64,000 bases of DNA from Citrobacter europaeus (GTDB lineage Bacteria > Pseudomonadota > Gammaproteobacteria > Enterobacterales > Enterobacteriaceae): contig CP083650.1 in the NCBI GenBank assembly GCA_020099315.1, positions 558,001 through 622,000 of the forward strand. The letters are read 5' to 3'. The first letter of the stretch is position 1. Each line of letters opens with the position of its first letter. The notes under the pieces were generated by a model. That model was not told the DNA's origin. It saw only the letters and a program-made list of their open reading frames with translations, and searched no databases. The position numbers and the translations under genes are program-made. Shown piece after piece: positions 8,707 to 17,830 of this stretch.

Positions 8707-8872
8707 CGTTGATTCCTTTTTATCCCGAAGGTGTAACGCCATTGTAGAAAGCAACGCCACCACAACCTTTGATCCGGATGCGCCTGATGCCACCGCATCC
8801 CCTCAGGAAAGGTTATTTATTTGAAGTAGATCTCATTAGAGTAATGCAAATCTGTATGTGGTTTTCATTAAC

Positions 8873-8888
8873 TGTGATGTATATCGAA
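8873..8888 (+). promoter_or_regulatory. CRP site of deoP2
   Basis: TGTGATGTATATCGAA matches the CRP half-site TGTGA with a weaker right half and is nearly identical to the promoter-proximal CRP target of E. coli deoP2. CytR would act here together with CRP. A second CRP site expected further upstream is not obvious to the eye. Confidence 0.7.
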
Positions 8889-8905
8889 GTGTAATAGCGA
8901 GCGGA

Positions 8906-8921
8906 TGTTAGAATACTAACA
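8906..8921. promoter_or_regulatory. DeoR operator O2 at deoP2
   Basis: TGTTAGAATACTAACA is a near-perfect palindrome one base from the DeoR consensus, 47 bases before the deoC start. It overlaps the expected -10 and transcription start of deoP2, so DeoR binding would block initiation; deoxyribose-5-phosphate is the known inducer. Confidence 0.88.
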
Positions 8922-8967
8922 AACTCGCAAGGTGAAATTTTATACGGCGATGCCGTTGGAGAATGTT

Positions 8968-9747
8968 ATGACCGATTTAACAGCAAGCAGCCTGCGTGCA
9001 CTGAAACTGATGGACCTGACCACCCTGAATGATGACGACACCAATGAAAAAGTGATCGCGCTGTGTCATCAGGCGAAGACCCCGGTTGGCAACACGGCAG
9101 CAATTTGCATCTATCCACGTTTCATTCCTGTTGCGCGTAAGACTCTGAAAGAGCAGGGCACGCCGGACATCCGTATTGCCACCGTCACCAACTTCCCGCA
9201 CGGTAATGACGACATCGAGATTGCGCTGGCTGAAACCCGCGCGGCGATTGCCTACGGTGCAGATGAAGTTGACGTGGTGTTCCCGTACCGTGCGCTGATC
9301 GCGGGTAACGAGCAGGTTGGTTTTGATCTGGTTAAAGCCTGTAAAGACGCGTGCGCGGCGGCAAACGTGCTGCTGAAAGTGATCATCGAAACCGGTGAAC
9401 TGAAAGAAGAAGCCCTGATTCGCAAAGCGTCTGAAATCTCCATCAAAGCCGGTGCTGATTTCATCAAAACCTCTACCGGTAAAGTGCCGGTCAATGCGAC
9501 CCCTGAAAGCGCTCGCATCATGATGGAAGTGATCCGCGACATGGGTGTTTCTAAAACCGTAGGTTTCAAACCGGCTGGCGGCGTGCGTACTGCAGAAGAT
9601 GCACAGCAGTTCCTGGCGATTGCCGACGAACTGTTTGGCGCTGACTGGGCTGATTCTCGTCACTATCGTTTTGGCGCATCCAGCCTGCTGGCGAGCCTGT
9701 TGAAAGCGCTGGGTCATGGCGACGGTAAGAGCGCAAGCAGCTACTAA
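8968..9747 (+). CDS. deoC: Deoxyribose-phosphate aldolase DeoC
   Basis: DeoC splits 2-deoxyribose-5-phosphate into acetaldehyde and glyceraldehyde-3-phosphate, the last step of deoxynucleoside catabolism. The 259-residue TIM-barrel protein has the Schiff-base Lys167 in FIKTSTGK, Asp102 and Lys201 in VGFKPAGG, all catalytic in the E. coli enzyme. The ATG at 8968 gives MTDLTASSL, the known N-terminus, behind TTGGAGAA; an earlier GTG-type start at 8932 is not needed. It is the first gene of deoCABD, under DeoR and CRP/CytR control from the upstream sites. A REP pair lies between it and deoA. Confidence 0.97.
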   Translation: MTDLTASSLRALKLMDLTTLNDDDTNEKVIALCHQAKTPVGNTAAICIYPRFIPVARKTLKEQGTPDIRIATVTNFPHGNDDIEIALAETRAAIAYGADEVDVVFPYRALIAGNEQVGFDLVKACKDACAAANVLLKVIIETGELKEEALIRKASEISIKAGADFIKTSTGKVPVNATPESARIMMEVIRDMGVSKTVGFKPAGGVRTAEDAQQFLAIADELFGADWADSRHYRFGASSLLASLLKALGHGDGKSASSY

Positions 9748-9763
9748 GTTTGAATTGCCCATC

Positions 9764-9838
9764 GTAGGCCGGATAAGGCGCAGCCGCCATCCGGCATCAG
9801 TACGACTGCCGGGTGCGCGTTGCTTACCAGGCCTACAA
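9764..9838. repeat. REP pair between deoC and deoA
   Basis: GTAGGCCGGATAAGGCG...CATCCGGCA is followed by a diverged inverse copy ending in ACCAGGCCTAC. It lies inside the operon and could stabilise the deoC end of the transcript. Confidence 0.88.
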
Positions 9839-9915
9839 CGGCTTGGATTATTAAGAGTAATCATTCATTGCAGTGGGTTTTCCGCAGCATTTAACCTGAT
9901 TAATCGGGGGTTACC

Positions 9916-11238
9916 GTGTTTCTCGCACAAGAAATTATTCGTAAAAAACGTGATGGTCATGCGCTGAGCGATGAAGAAATTCGTTTCTTTATCAATGGTA
10001 TTCGCGACAACACCATCTCTGAAGGACAAATCGCCGCCCTGGCGATGACCATTTTCTTCCACGATATGACAATGCCTGAGCGAGTTTCGCTGACCATGGC
10101 AATGCGTGATTCAGGAACCGTGCTGGACTGGAAAAGCCTGCAGCTGAACGGCCCGATTGTGGATAAACACTCTACCGGCGGCGTGGGTGACGTAACGTCA
10201 CTGATGTTAGGCCCGATGGTTGCTGCCTGTGGCGGCTATATTCCGATGATCTCCGGGCGTGGCCTGGGGCACACCGGCGGTACGCTCGATAAACTGGAAG
10301 CGATTCCTGGGTTTGATATCTTCCCGGACGACGCGCGTTTCCGTGAAATTATTAAAGACGTTGGTGTGGCGATTATTGGGCAAACCAGCTCGCTCGCACC
10401 GGCGGATAAACGTTTTTATGCCACCCGCGATATTACCGCGACCGTGGATTCCATCCCGCTGATTACCGGCTCCATCCTGGCGAAAAAGCTGGCGGAAGGG
10501 CTGGATGCGTTGGTGATGGATGTGAAAGTAGGCAGCGGCGCCTTTATGCCGACCTACGAGCTTTCTGAAGCCCTTGCCGAAGCGATTGTCGGCGTGGCGA
10601 ACGGGGCGGGTGTACGTACCACCGCGCTGTTAACCGATATGAACCAGGTACTGGCCTCGAGCGCTGGTAACGCGGTAGAAGTCCGCGAAGCGGTGCAGTT
10701 CCTGACCGGTGAATACCGCAATCCACGTCTGTTAGACGTCACCATGGCGCTGTGCGTGGAAATGCTGATCTCCGGCAAACTGGCGAAAGATGACGCCGAA
10801 GCCCGTGCGAAATTGCAGGCGGTGTTGGATAACGGTAAAGCGGCAGAGATTTTTGGTCGCATGGTTGCGGCGCAGAAAGGACCGACCGATTTCGTCGAAA
10901 ATTATGCGAAGTACCTGCCGACGGCAATGCTCAGCAAAGCGGTATATGCTGATACCGAAGGCTTTGTCAGCGCGATGGATACCCGTGCGCTGGGTATGGC
11001 GGTCGTTTCCATGGGCGGCGGTCGTCGTCAGGCTTCGGACACCATTGATTACAGCGTTGGCTTTAGCGACATGGCGCGTTTGGGCGACAGCGTAGATGGA
11101 CAGCGTCCGCTGGCGGTGATCCACGCGAAAGATGAAGCCAGCTGGCAGGAAGCGGCGAAAGCGGTCAAAGCGGCAATCAGCCTTGACGATAAAGCGCCAG
11201 AAATTACACCGACAGTCTATCGTCGTATAACCGAATAA
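9916..11238 (+). CDS. deoA: Thymidine phosphorylase DeoA
   Basis: DeoA converts thymidine and phosphate to thymine and 2-deoxyribose-1-phosphate. The 440-residue protein has the phosphate-binding segment KHSTGGVGD at residues 84-92 and the family signature [14 protein letters not shown]. It starts with GTG at 9916 behind a run of five G bases; the resulting MFLAQEII is the known N-terminus. Length equals the E. coli enzyme. It supplies the substrate for DeoB, encoded 52 bases downstream. Confidence 0.97.
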
Positions 11239-11290
11239 CTGTATACTGATCTGATCGCTTTTTTGCGGCGCAAAAGGTACGGAGATTAAT

Positions 11291-12514
11291 ATGAAACGTG
11301 CATTTATTATGGTGCTGGACTCCTTTGGTATTGGTGCGACTGAAGATGCGGATCGCTTTGGCGACGTAGGCTCAGACACTATGGGACACATTGCAGAAGC
11401 CTGTGCGAAAGGTGAAGCTGACAATGGTCGCAAAGGCCCACTGACTCTGCCTAACCTGACCCGTCTGGGCCTGGTGAAAGCTCACGAAGGTTCTACCGGT
11501 AAAATTGCTGCTGGCATGGACGGTAACGCGGAAGTCATTGGCGCCTATGCATGGGCGCATGAACTCTCTTCCGGGAAAGATACACCGTCTGGTCACTGGG
11601 AAATCGCTGGTGTTCCGGTTCTGTTTGACTGGGGTTATTTCTCCGATCATGAAAACAGCTTTCCGCAGGAACTGCTGGATAAGCTGGTAAAACGTGCCAA
11701 CTTGCCGGGCTACCTCGGCAACTGCCACTCTTCCGGTACCGTGATTTTGGATCAACTGGGTGAAGAGCATATGAAAACCGGCAAGCCGATTTTCTATACC
11801 TCCGCTGACTCCGTGTTCCAGATTGCCTGCCACGAAGAGACTTTTGGCCTGGATAAACTCTACGAGCTGTGCGAAATCGCCCGTGAGGAACTGACCGAAG
11901 GTGGTTACAACATCGGTCGTGTTATCGCACGTCCGTTTATCGGTGATAAAGCCGGTAACTTCCAGCGTACCGGTAACCGTCACGATCTGGCCGTTGAGCC
12001 GCCAGCACCGACCGTGCTGCAGAAACTGGTCGACGAGAAAGACGGTCACGTGGTTTCCGTCGGTAAAATCGCGGATATCTACGCTAACTGCGGCATCACT
12101 AAAAAAGTGAAAGCCACCGGTCTGGACGCGCTGTTCGACGCCACCATCAAAGAGATGAAAGAAGCCGGTGATAAGACCATCGTCTTCACCAACTTCGTTG
12201 ATTTCGACTCTTCATGGGGACATCGTCGCGATATCGCCGGTTACGCAGCGGGTCTGGAACTGTTTGACCGCCGTCTGCCAGAGCTGATGGAGCTGGTAGG
12301 TGAAGATGACATTCTGATCCTGACCGCCGACCACGGCTGCGACCCGAGCTGGACCGGCACTGACCACACCCGTGAGCACATTCCGGTACTGGTCTACGGC
12401 CCGAAAGTTAAACCTGGCTCTTTAGGTCACCGTGAAACCTTCGCGGATATCGGTCAGACGCTGGCGAGCTACTTTGGTACGTCGCCGATGGACTACGGTA
12501 AAAACATGCTGTAA
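11291..12514 (+). CDS. deoB: Phosphopentomutase DeoB
   Basis: DeoB interconverts ribose- or deoxyribose-1-phosphate and the 5-phosphates, feeding DeoC. The 407-residue protein is of the alkaline phosphatase superfamily: an N-terminal metal ligand in VLDSFGIGA (Asp10), the phosphorylated threonine region GKDTPSGHWE, and the C-terminal metal motif TADHGCDPSW. A good ribosome binding site (GGAG) precedes the ATG at 11291. It is separated from deoD by an unusually repeat-filled 195-base spacer holding an ERIC and a REP element. Confidence 0.97.
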   Translation: MKRAFIMVLDSFGIGATEDADRFGDVGSDTMGHIAEACAKGEADNGRKGPLTLPNLTRLGLVKAHEGSTGKIAAGMDGNAEVIGAYAWAHELSSGKDTPSGHWEIAGVPVLFDWGYFSDHENSFPQELLDKLVKRANLPGYLGNCHSSGTVILDQLGEEHMKTGKPIFYTSADSVFQIACHEETFGLDKLYELCEIAREELTEGGYNIGRVIARPFIGDKAGNFQRTGNRHDLAVEPPAPTVLQKLVDEKDGHVVSVGKIADIYANCGITKKVKATGLDALFDATIKEMKEAGDKTIVFTNFVDFDSSWGHRRDIAGYAAGLELFDRRLPELMELVGEDDILILTADHGCDPSWTGTDHTREHIPVLVYGPKVKPGSLGHRETFADIGQTLASYFGTSPMDYGKNML

Positions 12515-12640
12515 TACCCGTTGTCTTTCGCGCTGTAGATGCGTTGACTTCATTCGCTCACCCCGGTCACATAGTGAATCTATGCTCCCGGGGATACACG
12601 AATTCGTCGCCTTCCTACAACGCGAAATCCTTAGGGTATT
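12515..12640. repeat. ERIC (IRU) element between deoB and deoD
   Basis: The 126-base stretch begins TACCCGTTGTC and ends CTTAGGGTAT. It contains CGCTCACCCCGGTCAC and CTCCCGGGGATACAC as inverted arms, matching the central palindrome of the enterobacterial repetitive intergenic consensus from end to end. The size agrees with a full-length ERIC of about 127 bases. It follows the deoB stop directly and is transcribed in the deo message. Confidence 0.85.
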
Positions 12641-12652
12641 TGGATACGTTTT

Positions 12653-12685
12653 GTAGGCCTGATAAGGCGTAGTCGCCATCAGGCA
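12653..12685. repeat. Single REP unit before deoD
   Basis: GTAGGCCTGATAAGGCG with its inverse CGCCATCAGGCA forms one REP hairpin, 13 bases after the ERIC element and 24 bases before the deoD start. Confidence 0.85.
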
Positions 12686-12709
12686 ATAACAACGAAATAA
12701 GGATAAAAA

Positions 12710-13429
12710 ATGGCAACTCCACATATTAATGCAGAAATGGGTGATTTCGCTGACGTCGTATTGATGCCGGGCGACCCGCTGCGTGCAAAGCATATTGCTG
12801 AAACTTTCCTCGAAGATGTTCGTGAAGTGAATAACGTGCGCGGCATGTTAGGTTTCACCGGTACTTATAAAGGCCGTAAGATCTCCGTAATGGGTCACGG
12901 TATGGGTATCCCGTCCTGCTCCATCTACACCAAAGAGTTGATCACCGATTTCGGCGTGAAGAAAATCATTCGCGTAGGTTCCTGCGGCGCTGTGCGTATG
13001 GACGTTAAACTGCGTGACGTGGTTATCGGTATGGGTGCCTGCACCGACTCCAAAGTTAACCGTATCCGTTTTAAAGATCATGACTTCGCCGCTATTGCTG
13101 ATTTCGACATGGTGCGTAACGCGGTTGATGCGGCAAAAGCGCTGGGCGTAGACGCGCGCGTGGGCAACCTGTTCTCCGCTGACCTGTTCTACTCTCCGGA
13201 CGGCGAAATGTTCGACGTGATGGAAAAATACGGCGTGCTGGGTGTGGAAATGGAAGCGGCGGGTATCTACGGCGTCGCGGCTGAGTTTGGTGCGAAAGCT
13301 CTGACCATCTGCACCGTATCCGACCATATCCGTACTCACGAGCAAACCACTGCGGCTGAACGTCAGACGACCTTCAACGACATGATCAAAATCGCACTGG
13401 AATCCGTTCTGCTGGGCGATAAAGAGTAA
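12710..13429 (+). CDS. deoD: Purine nucleoside phosphorylase DeoD
   Basis: DeoD phosphorolyses purine (deoxy)nucleosides to the base and (deoxy)ribose-1-phosphate. The 239-residue protein is the hexameric NP-I type: phosphate-binding segments MPGDPLRAK and RVGSCGA, and the base-binding/catalytic [11 protein letters not shown] with the catalytic Asp. AAGGATAAAAA precedes the ATG. It is the last gene of deoCABD; in E. coli it can also be read from an internal promoter, which I cannot confirm here. A weak hairpin and a REP unit follow. Confidence 0.97.
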
Positions 13430-13438
13430 GCGTTGTTT

Positions 13439-13464
13439 GCCCGGTGGCTCTGAGCTGACCGGGC
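13439..13464 (+). terminator. Possible deo operon terminator
   Basis: GCCCGGT at 13439-13445 pairs with ACCGGGC at 13458-13464 just after the deoD stop. The following tail, TTACCATTCTT, is only moderately T-rich, so termination strength is uncertain. Confidence 0.45.
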
Positions 13465-13478
13465 TTACCATTCTTCTC

Positions 13479-13511
13479 GTAGGCCGGATAAGGCGTCGCC
13501 GCCATCCGGCA
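13479..13511. repeat. REP unit between deoD and lplA
   Basis: GTAGGCCGGATAAGGCG with CGCCATCCGGCA forms one REP hairpin between the convergent genes deoD and lplA. Confidence 0.88.
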
Positions 13512-13526
13512 TTTTCAGGCCAGTGC

Positions 13527-14543
13527 TTAACGCACCGCTCCGGCAATCCATGCCGACAGCTCGCGTAACTCTTTTTCTTGCTCCGGGAAATCAACCAGCA
13601 GCGCCTCGCACTCCTGTTGCAGCATATCAGCACGGTACAAGCATCCTTGCAGACGACCCGCCAGCGCTTCTAACGGCGCGGGATTGAGGCTGTCGGTAAA
13701 CACCTGCGTACGGGTGATATGACCTTTTTCGACGTCGAAATGTAGCTCGACGCCGCCCCAGGTGAAACGCTCGTCAAGCAGGTGCGAGAATGCAGGTGCC
13801 TGACCAAAATTCCACTCCCAACTGCTCTGGCGGGCAAAGGTGTCGGCAAAGTTCGGCAGATCCGGCGTTTTATCCGGCGAGATAATTTCCGCTTCGACAC
13901 GTTCGCCGTAGTGGGTAAAAAAGGCTTCCGTAATGGCCTGACAGACCTGTTGATGGGTAATGCCCGGCAACAGCTCCGTTAAATTCGCCACCCGCGAGCG
14001 AACCGAGGTGATGCCTTTGGCGGCAAGTTTCTTTTTATCGGGATTGAGATAGTTTGCCAGGCGGCTTAAATCCGCGTTCAACAGCAGCGTGCCGTGGTGG
14101 AATCCGCGATCTTTCGTTTCCCGATAAGCAGAGCCGGAAACCTTGCGATCGCCGTCCGGCGTTTTGACCACCAGATCGTTACGCCCGGAGGCGTCGGCCT
14201 CTACGCCCAGCGCGTTCAGAGCATTAAGGACAATCGCGGTGGAGATGGTTTTGTCGTACTCTGGCTTACCGGCCATAAAGGTAAAGCAAGTATTGCCTAA
14301 GTCATGGAATACCGCGCCGCCGCCGCTACTGCGACGGGCGAGCCGCACGTTGTCTTCCTCCATACGCCGGGTATTACACTCTTTCCACGGGTTTTGCGCC
14401 CGGCCAATCACCACCGTATCGGCGTTACGCCATAAGAACAAGACGCGCTGCGTGGCGGGCATCTGGCGAAAAATGCACTCTTCGACCGCGAGGTTAAACC
14501 ACGGATCGTAAGAGTCTGAGATAAGCAGGCGTAATGTGGTCAT
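13527..14543 (-). CDS. lplA: Lipoate-protein ligase A
   Basis: LplA activates free lipoate with ATP and attaches it to the lysine of lipoyl domains in 2-oxoacid dehydrogenases and the glycine cleavage H protein. The 338-residue protein has the lipoate-binding motif ARRSSGGGAVFHD near residues 69-81, KVSGSAYR with the catalytic lysine region, and the C-terminal accessory domain present in the E. coli form. It follows ytjB by 27 bases on the same strand, so ytjB-lplA is likely one transcript. Confidence 0.96.
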   Translation of the reverse strand: MTTLRLLISDSYDPWFNLAVEECIFRQMPATQRVLFLWRNADTVVIGRAQNPWKECNTRRMEEDNVRLARRSSGGGAVFHDLGNTCFTFMAGKPEYDKTISTAIVLNALNALGVEADASGRNDLVVKTPDGDRKVSGSAYRETKDRGFHHGTLLLNADLSRLANYLNPDKKKLAAKGITSVRSRVANLTELLPGITHQQVCQAITEAFFTHYGERVEAEIISPDKTPDLPNFADTFARQSSWEWNFGQAPAFSHLLDERFTWGGVELHFDVEKGHITRTQVFTDSLNPAPLEALAGRLQGCLYRADMLQQECEALLVDFPEQEKELRELSAWIAGAVR

Positions 14544-14570
14544 GGTTGATTTCCCTTTATTTTACTGTTT

Positions 14571-15212
14571 TTACTCTTTTTTCTCGTTTTCTTCTTCCTG
14601 CACCGGTTTGTTGGCGGTCAGCAGGAAAGGGGATTGCTGCCAGCGGGTACGCTTACCTTGCAATAAGGTACGGGTCAGCACCACGCCGATTGCCAGCGAC
14701 AGAAGCAGCATCAGGCGTAAGATGTTGGTGGTGTTATCCACCTGCTTGGCTTCGGTCGCGAGCGTGTGGGTATCCAGCGTCAGGCGTAGATAGCCCAGCG
14801 GACCATTTTTCCCCTGGATGGGTTCGACAATCTGCTGGTTAAAATATCCCCCGGCTTTTTTGCCGTCGAGCGCCAGCCGGTCACGAACATTGACGCTCTC
14901 ACCGGTGCGCGTAATCAGGTCTCCCTGTTCGTCGTACACGCCAGCGTCCAGAATACGGCTACTCTCCGTCAGTTGCGTGAGCACCGCCTTAATGCGCTTT
15001 TCATCCGGCGTTTCGGTACGCATCAATGGGGCGACGTTTAACGCGACCTGGCGAGCCAGCGTGCGCGCCAGCTCTTCGAGCTGAGGATTACGCTGCTGCT
15101 GGTGGCTTTGACTAAACCAGGAAGCCCCCTGCATCAGAGCGACGAGCAGCGCAAGGCAGGACAATACAATCACTGCACGATGAAGTCGGAATTTCAGTTT
15201 TGTGCGAGCCAT
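14571..15212 (-). CDS. ytjB: Membrane protein YtjB (Smp)
   Basis: The 213-residue protein has an N-terminal helix at about residues 12-30, a periplasmic domain of roughly 125 residues, a second helix at about 165-185 and a charged tail rich in Glu and Lys. This is the layout of Smp/YtjB (AhpA family) of enterobacteria, a membrane protein of unknown role; the extracytoplasmic segment resembles small sensor-like domains. It is divergent from serB, sharing a 115-base promoter region, and lies upstream of lplA. No enzymatic motif is visible. Confidence 0.9.
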   Translation of the reverse strand: MARTKLKFRLHRAVIVLSCLALLVALMQGASWFSQSHQQQRNPQLEELARTLARQVALNVAPLMRTETPDEKRIKAVLTQLTESSRILDAGVYDEQGDLITRTGESVNVRDRLALDGKKAGGYFNQQIVEPIQGKNGPLGYLRLTLDTHTLATEAKQVDNTTNILRLMLLLSLAIGVVLTRTLLQGKRTRWQQSPFLLTANKPVQEEENEKKE

Positions 15213-15327
15213 ATTCCACCTGCTGAAAATTTGAGACTTAATGTTGCCAGAAGCGCTGGTTACAGGGTAGCCTCATGCGTTATTTTCCCCTGATGATTCC
15301 GACCCGAACGATTTTACAGGAGCTTTA

Positions 15328-16296
15328 ATGCCTAACATTACCTGGTGCGATCTACCTGAAGATGTCTCTCTGTGGCCAGGTCTGCCCCTCTCTTTAAGCG
15401 GTGATGAAGTGATGCCGCTGGATTACCACGCGGGCCGTAGTGGCTGGCTGCTGTACGGTCGTGGGCTGGATAAGCAACGGTTAACGCAATACCAGAGTAA
15501 ACTGGGCGCAGCGATGGTGATCGTGGCGGCGTGGTGCGTTGAAGATTATCAGGTGATTCGTCTGGCGGGCTCATTAACGCCACGCGCGGCAAAACTGGCG
15601 CATGACGCCAGACTGGATGTTGCACCGCTGGGTAAAATTCCACATCTGCGCACGCCGGGTTTACTGGTGATGGACATGGACTCGACGGCAATCCAGATCG
15701 AGTGTATTGATGAAATTGCTAAACTGGCCGGAACCGGCGAAATGGTTGCCGAAGTCACCGAACGCGCGATGCGTGGCGAACTGGACTTTACCGCCAGCCT
15801 GCGCAGCCGCGTGGCGACGCTGAAGGGCGCTGATGCCAATATTTTGCACCAGGTGCGCGAAACACTTCCGCTGATGCCTGGCCTGACTCAACTGGTGTTA
15901 AAACTGGAAACGCTCGGCTGGAAAGTGGCAATCGCCTCCGGCGGCTTTACCTTCTTTGCCGATTATCTGCGTAACAAACTGCGTCTGACGGCGGCTGTGG
16001 CAAACGAGCTGGAGATCATGGACGGTAAATTCACCGGCAATGTGATCGGTGATATCGTCGATGCGCAGTACAAAGCCAATACATTGACCCGACTGGCGCA
16101 GGAGTATGAGATCCCGATCGCGCAGACGGTAGCGATCGGCGACGGCGCCAACGACCTGCCGATGATCAAAACGGCCGGATTGGGTATTGCGTATCATGCC
16201 AAACCGAAAGTGAATGAAAAGACGGAAATTACTATCCGTCATGCTGACCTGATGGGCGTGTTCTGCATTCTCTCCGGCAGCATGAACCAGAAATAA
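15328..16296 (+). CDS. serB: Phosphoserine phosphatase SerB
   Basis: SerB performs the final step of serine synthesis, hydrolysing L-phosphoserine. The 322-residue protein has an N-terminal regulatory part (about residues 1-105) and a HAD domain with motif I VMDMDSTA (nucleophile Asp116, acid Asp118), motif II SGGFTFF and motif IV GDGANDLPM. A good ribosome site (CAGGAG) precedes the ATG. radA follows 11 bases later and is probably co-transcribed. Confidence 0.97.
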   Translation: MPNITWCDLPEDVSLWPGLPLSLSGDEVMPLDYHAGRSGWLLYGRGLDKQRLTQYQSKLGAAMVIVAAWCVEDYQVIRLAGSLTPRAAKLAHDARLDVAPLGKIPHLRTPGLLVMDMDSTAIQIECIDEIAKLAGTGEMVAEVTERAMRGELDFTASLRSRVATLKGADANILHQVRETLPLMPGLTQLVLKLETLGWKVAIASGGFTFFADYLRNKLRLTAAVANELEIMDGKFTGNVIGDIVDAQYKANTLTRLAQEYEIPIAQTVAIGDGANDLPMIKTAGLGIAYHAKPKVNEKTEITIRHADLMGVFCILSGSMNQK

Positions 16297-16307
16297 CGAG
16301 GTAAAAC

Positions 16308-17690
16308 GTGGCAAAAGCTCCAAAACGCGCCTTTGTTTGTAATGAATGCGGGGCCGATTACCCGCGCTGGCAGGGGCAATGCAGCGCCTGCCAGGCCTGG
16401 AACACCATTACCGAGGTACGCCTTGCCGCGTCGCCGACGGTGGCGCGTAACGAGCGGCTCAGTGGCTATGCCGGGAATGCGGGCGTCGCAAAAGTGCAGA
16501 AGCTGTCTGACATCAGCCTTGAGGAACTGCCGCGTTTTTCCACCGGATTTAAAGAGTTTGACCGCGTGCTGGGCGGCGGGGTGGTACCCGGCAGCGCCAT
16601 TCTGATTGGCGGTAACCCCGGCGCGGGGAAATCAACGCTGCTGCTGCAAACGCTGTGCAAGCTTGCTGAGCAGATGAAAACCCTGTACGTCACCGGCGAA
16701 GAGTCGCTGCAACAGGTAGCGATGCGCGCGCACCGGCTTGGCCTGCCGACGGCGAATTTGAACATGCTGTCAGAAACCAGTATCGAACAAATTTGCCTGA
16801 TTGCCGAAGAAGAACAACCGAAACTGATGGTGATCGACTCCATTCAGGTGATGCACATGGCGGATATTCAGTCTTCGCCGGGCAGCGTGGCGCAGGTGCG
16901 CGAAACGGCGGCCTACCTGACGCGTTTTGCCAAAACGCGCGGCGTGGCGATTGTGATGGTTGGTCATGTCACCAAAGACGGATCGCTGGCCGGGCCGAAG
17001 GTGCTGGAGCACTGTATCGACTGCTCGGTGCTGCTCGACGGTGATGCCGATTCCCGCTTCCGTACACTGCGTAGCCATAAAAACCGCTTTGGCGCGGTGA
17101 ATGAGCTGGGCGTCTTCGCCATGACGGAACAGGGGTTGCGTGAAGTCAGTAACCCTTCCGCTATCTTCTTAAGCCGTGGCGATGAAGTCACCTCCGGCAG
17201 TTCAGTGATGGTGGTCTGGGAAGGCACGCGTCCGCTGCTGGTAGAGATTCAGGCATTGGTCGATCACTCAATGATGGCGAACCCACGTCGCGTGGCGGTC
17301 GGTCTGGAACAGAACCGCCTGGCGATTCTGCTGGCGGTGCTGCATCGTCACGGCGGCTTGCAGATGGCGGATCAGGACGTGTTCGTCAACGTGGTCGGCG
17401 GCGTAAAAGTCACCGAAACCAGCGCCGACCTGGCGCTGCTGCTGGCAATGGTTTCCAGCCTGCGCGACAGGCCGTTGCCGCAGGACTTAGTGGTCTTTGG
17501 CGAAGTAGGACTGGCAGGCGAAATCCGTCCGGTACCCAGCGGCCAGGAGCGTATTTCGGAAGCGGCAAAGCACGGCTTTCGTCGGGCGATAGTTCCCGCC
17601 GCCAACGTGCCGAAAAAAGTACCGGAAGGGATGCAGGTCTTTGGCGTTAAAAAGCTTGCGGATGCGTTAAGCGTGTTTGACGACTTATAA
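16308..17690 (+). CDS. radA: DNA repair protein RadA
   Basis: RadA is a RecA-like ATPase that helps process recombination intermediates by driving branch migration. The 460-residue protein has a four-cysteine zinc finger (Cys11, 14, 25, 28), a Walker A box GGNPGAGKST near residue 100, the RadA-specific KNRFG motif, and a C-terminal Lon-protease-like domain ending at GEVGLAGEIRPV and beyond. ACGAGG lies before the GTG/ATG start. Sits between serB and nadR as in E. coli. Confidence 0.97.
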   Translation: MAKAPKRAFVCNECGADYPRWQGQCSACQAWNTITEVRLAASPTVARNERLSGYAGNAGVAKVQKLSDISLEELPRFSTGFKEFDRVLGGGVVPGSAILIGGNPGAGKSTLLLQTLCKLAEQMKTLYVTGEESLQQVAMRAHRLGLPTANLNMLSETSIEQICLIAEEEQPKLMVIDSIQVMHMADIQSSPGSVAQVRETAAYLTRFAKTRGVAIVMVGHVTKDGSLAGPKVLEHCIDCSVLLDGDADSRFRTLRSHKNRFGAVNELGVFAMTEQGLREVSNPSAIFLSRGDEVTSGSSVMVVWEGTRPLLVEIQALVDHSMMANPRRVAVGLEQNRLAILLAVLHRHGGLQMADQDVFVNVVGGVKVTETSADLALLLAMVSSLRDRPLPQDLVVFGEVGLAGEIRPVPSGQERISEAAKHGFRRAIVPAANVPKKVPEGMQVFGVKKLADALSVFDDL

Positions 17691-17720
17691 TCCTCTGTAT
17701 GCAGTGATGTTGTATAATTT

Positions 17721-17798
17721 GCCGGATGGCGACGCAATGCGTCTTATCCGGCCTACGGATTGATGTTGTAGGCCTGATAAGCGAAGCGCCATCAGGCA
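17721..17798. repeat. REP pair between radA and nadR
   Basis: GCCGGATGGCG...CTTATCCGGCC is followed by GTAGGCCTGATAAGCG...CATCAGGCA. These two units fill most of the radA-nadR gap; the open frame that extends nadR upstream into them is not real coding. Confidence 0.88.
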
Positions 17799-17830
17799 GT
17801 GTTACGCGATTTTTCCAGCAGGAGGCTCTT

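Noticed and set aside
17726..17830. Upstream extension of nadR
   Set aside because: The extra 35 codons translate a REP pair, and the GTG at 17831 has a strong ribosome site and the known N-terminus.
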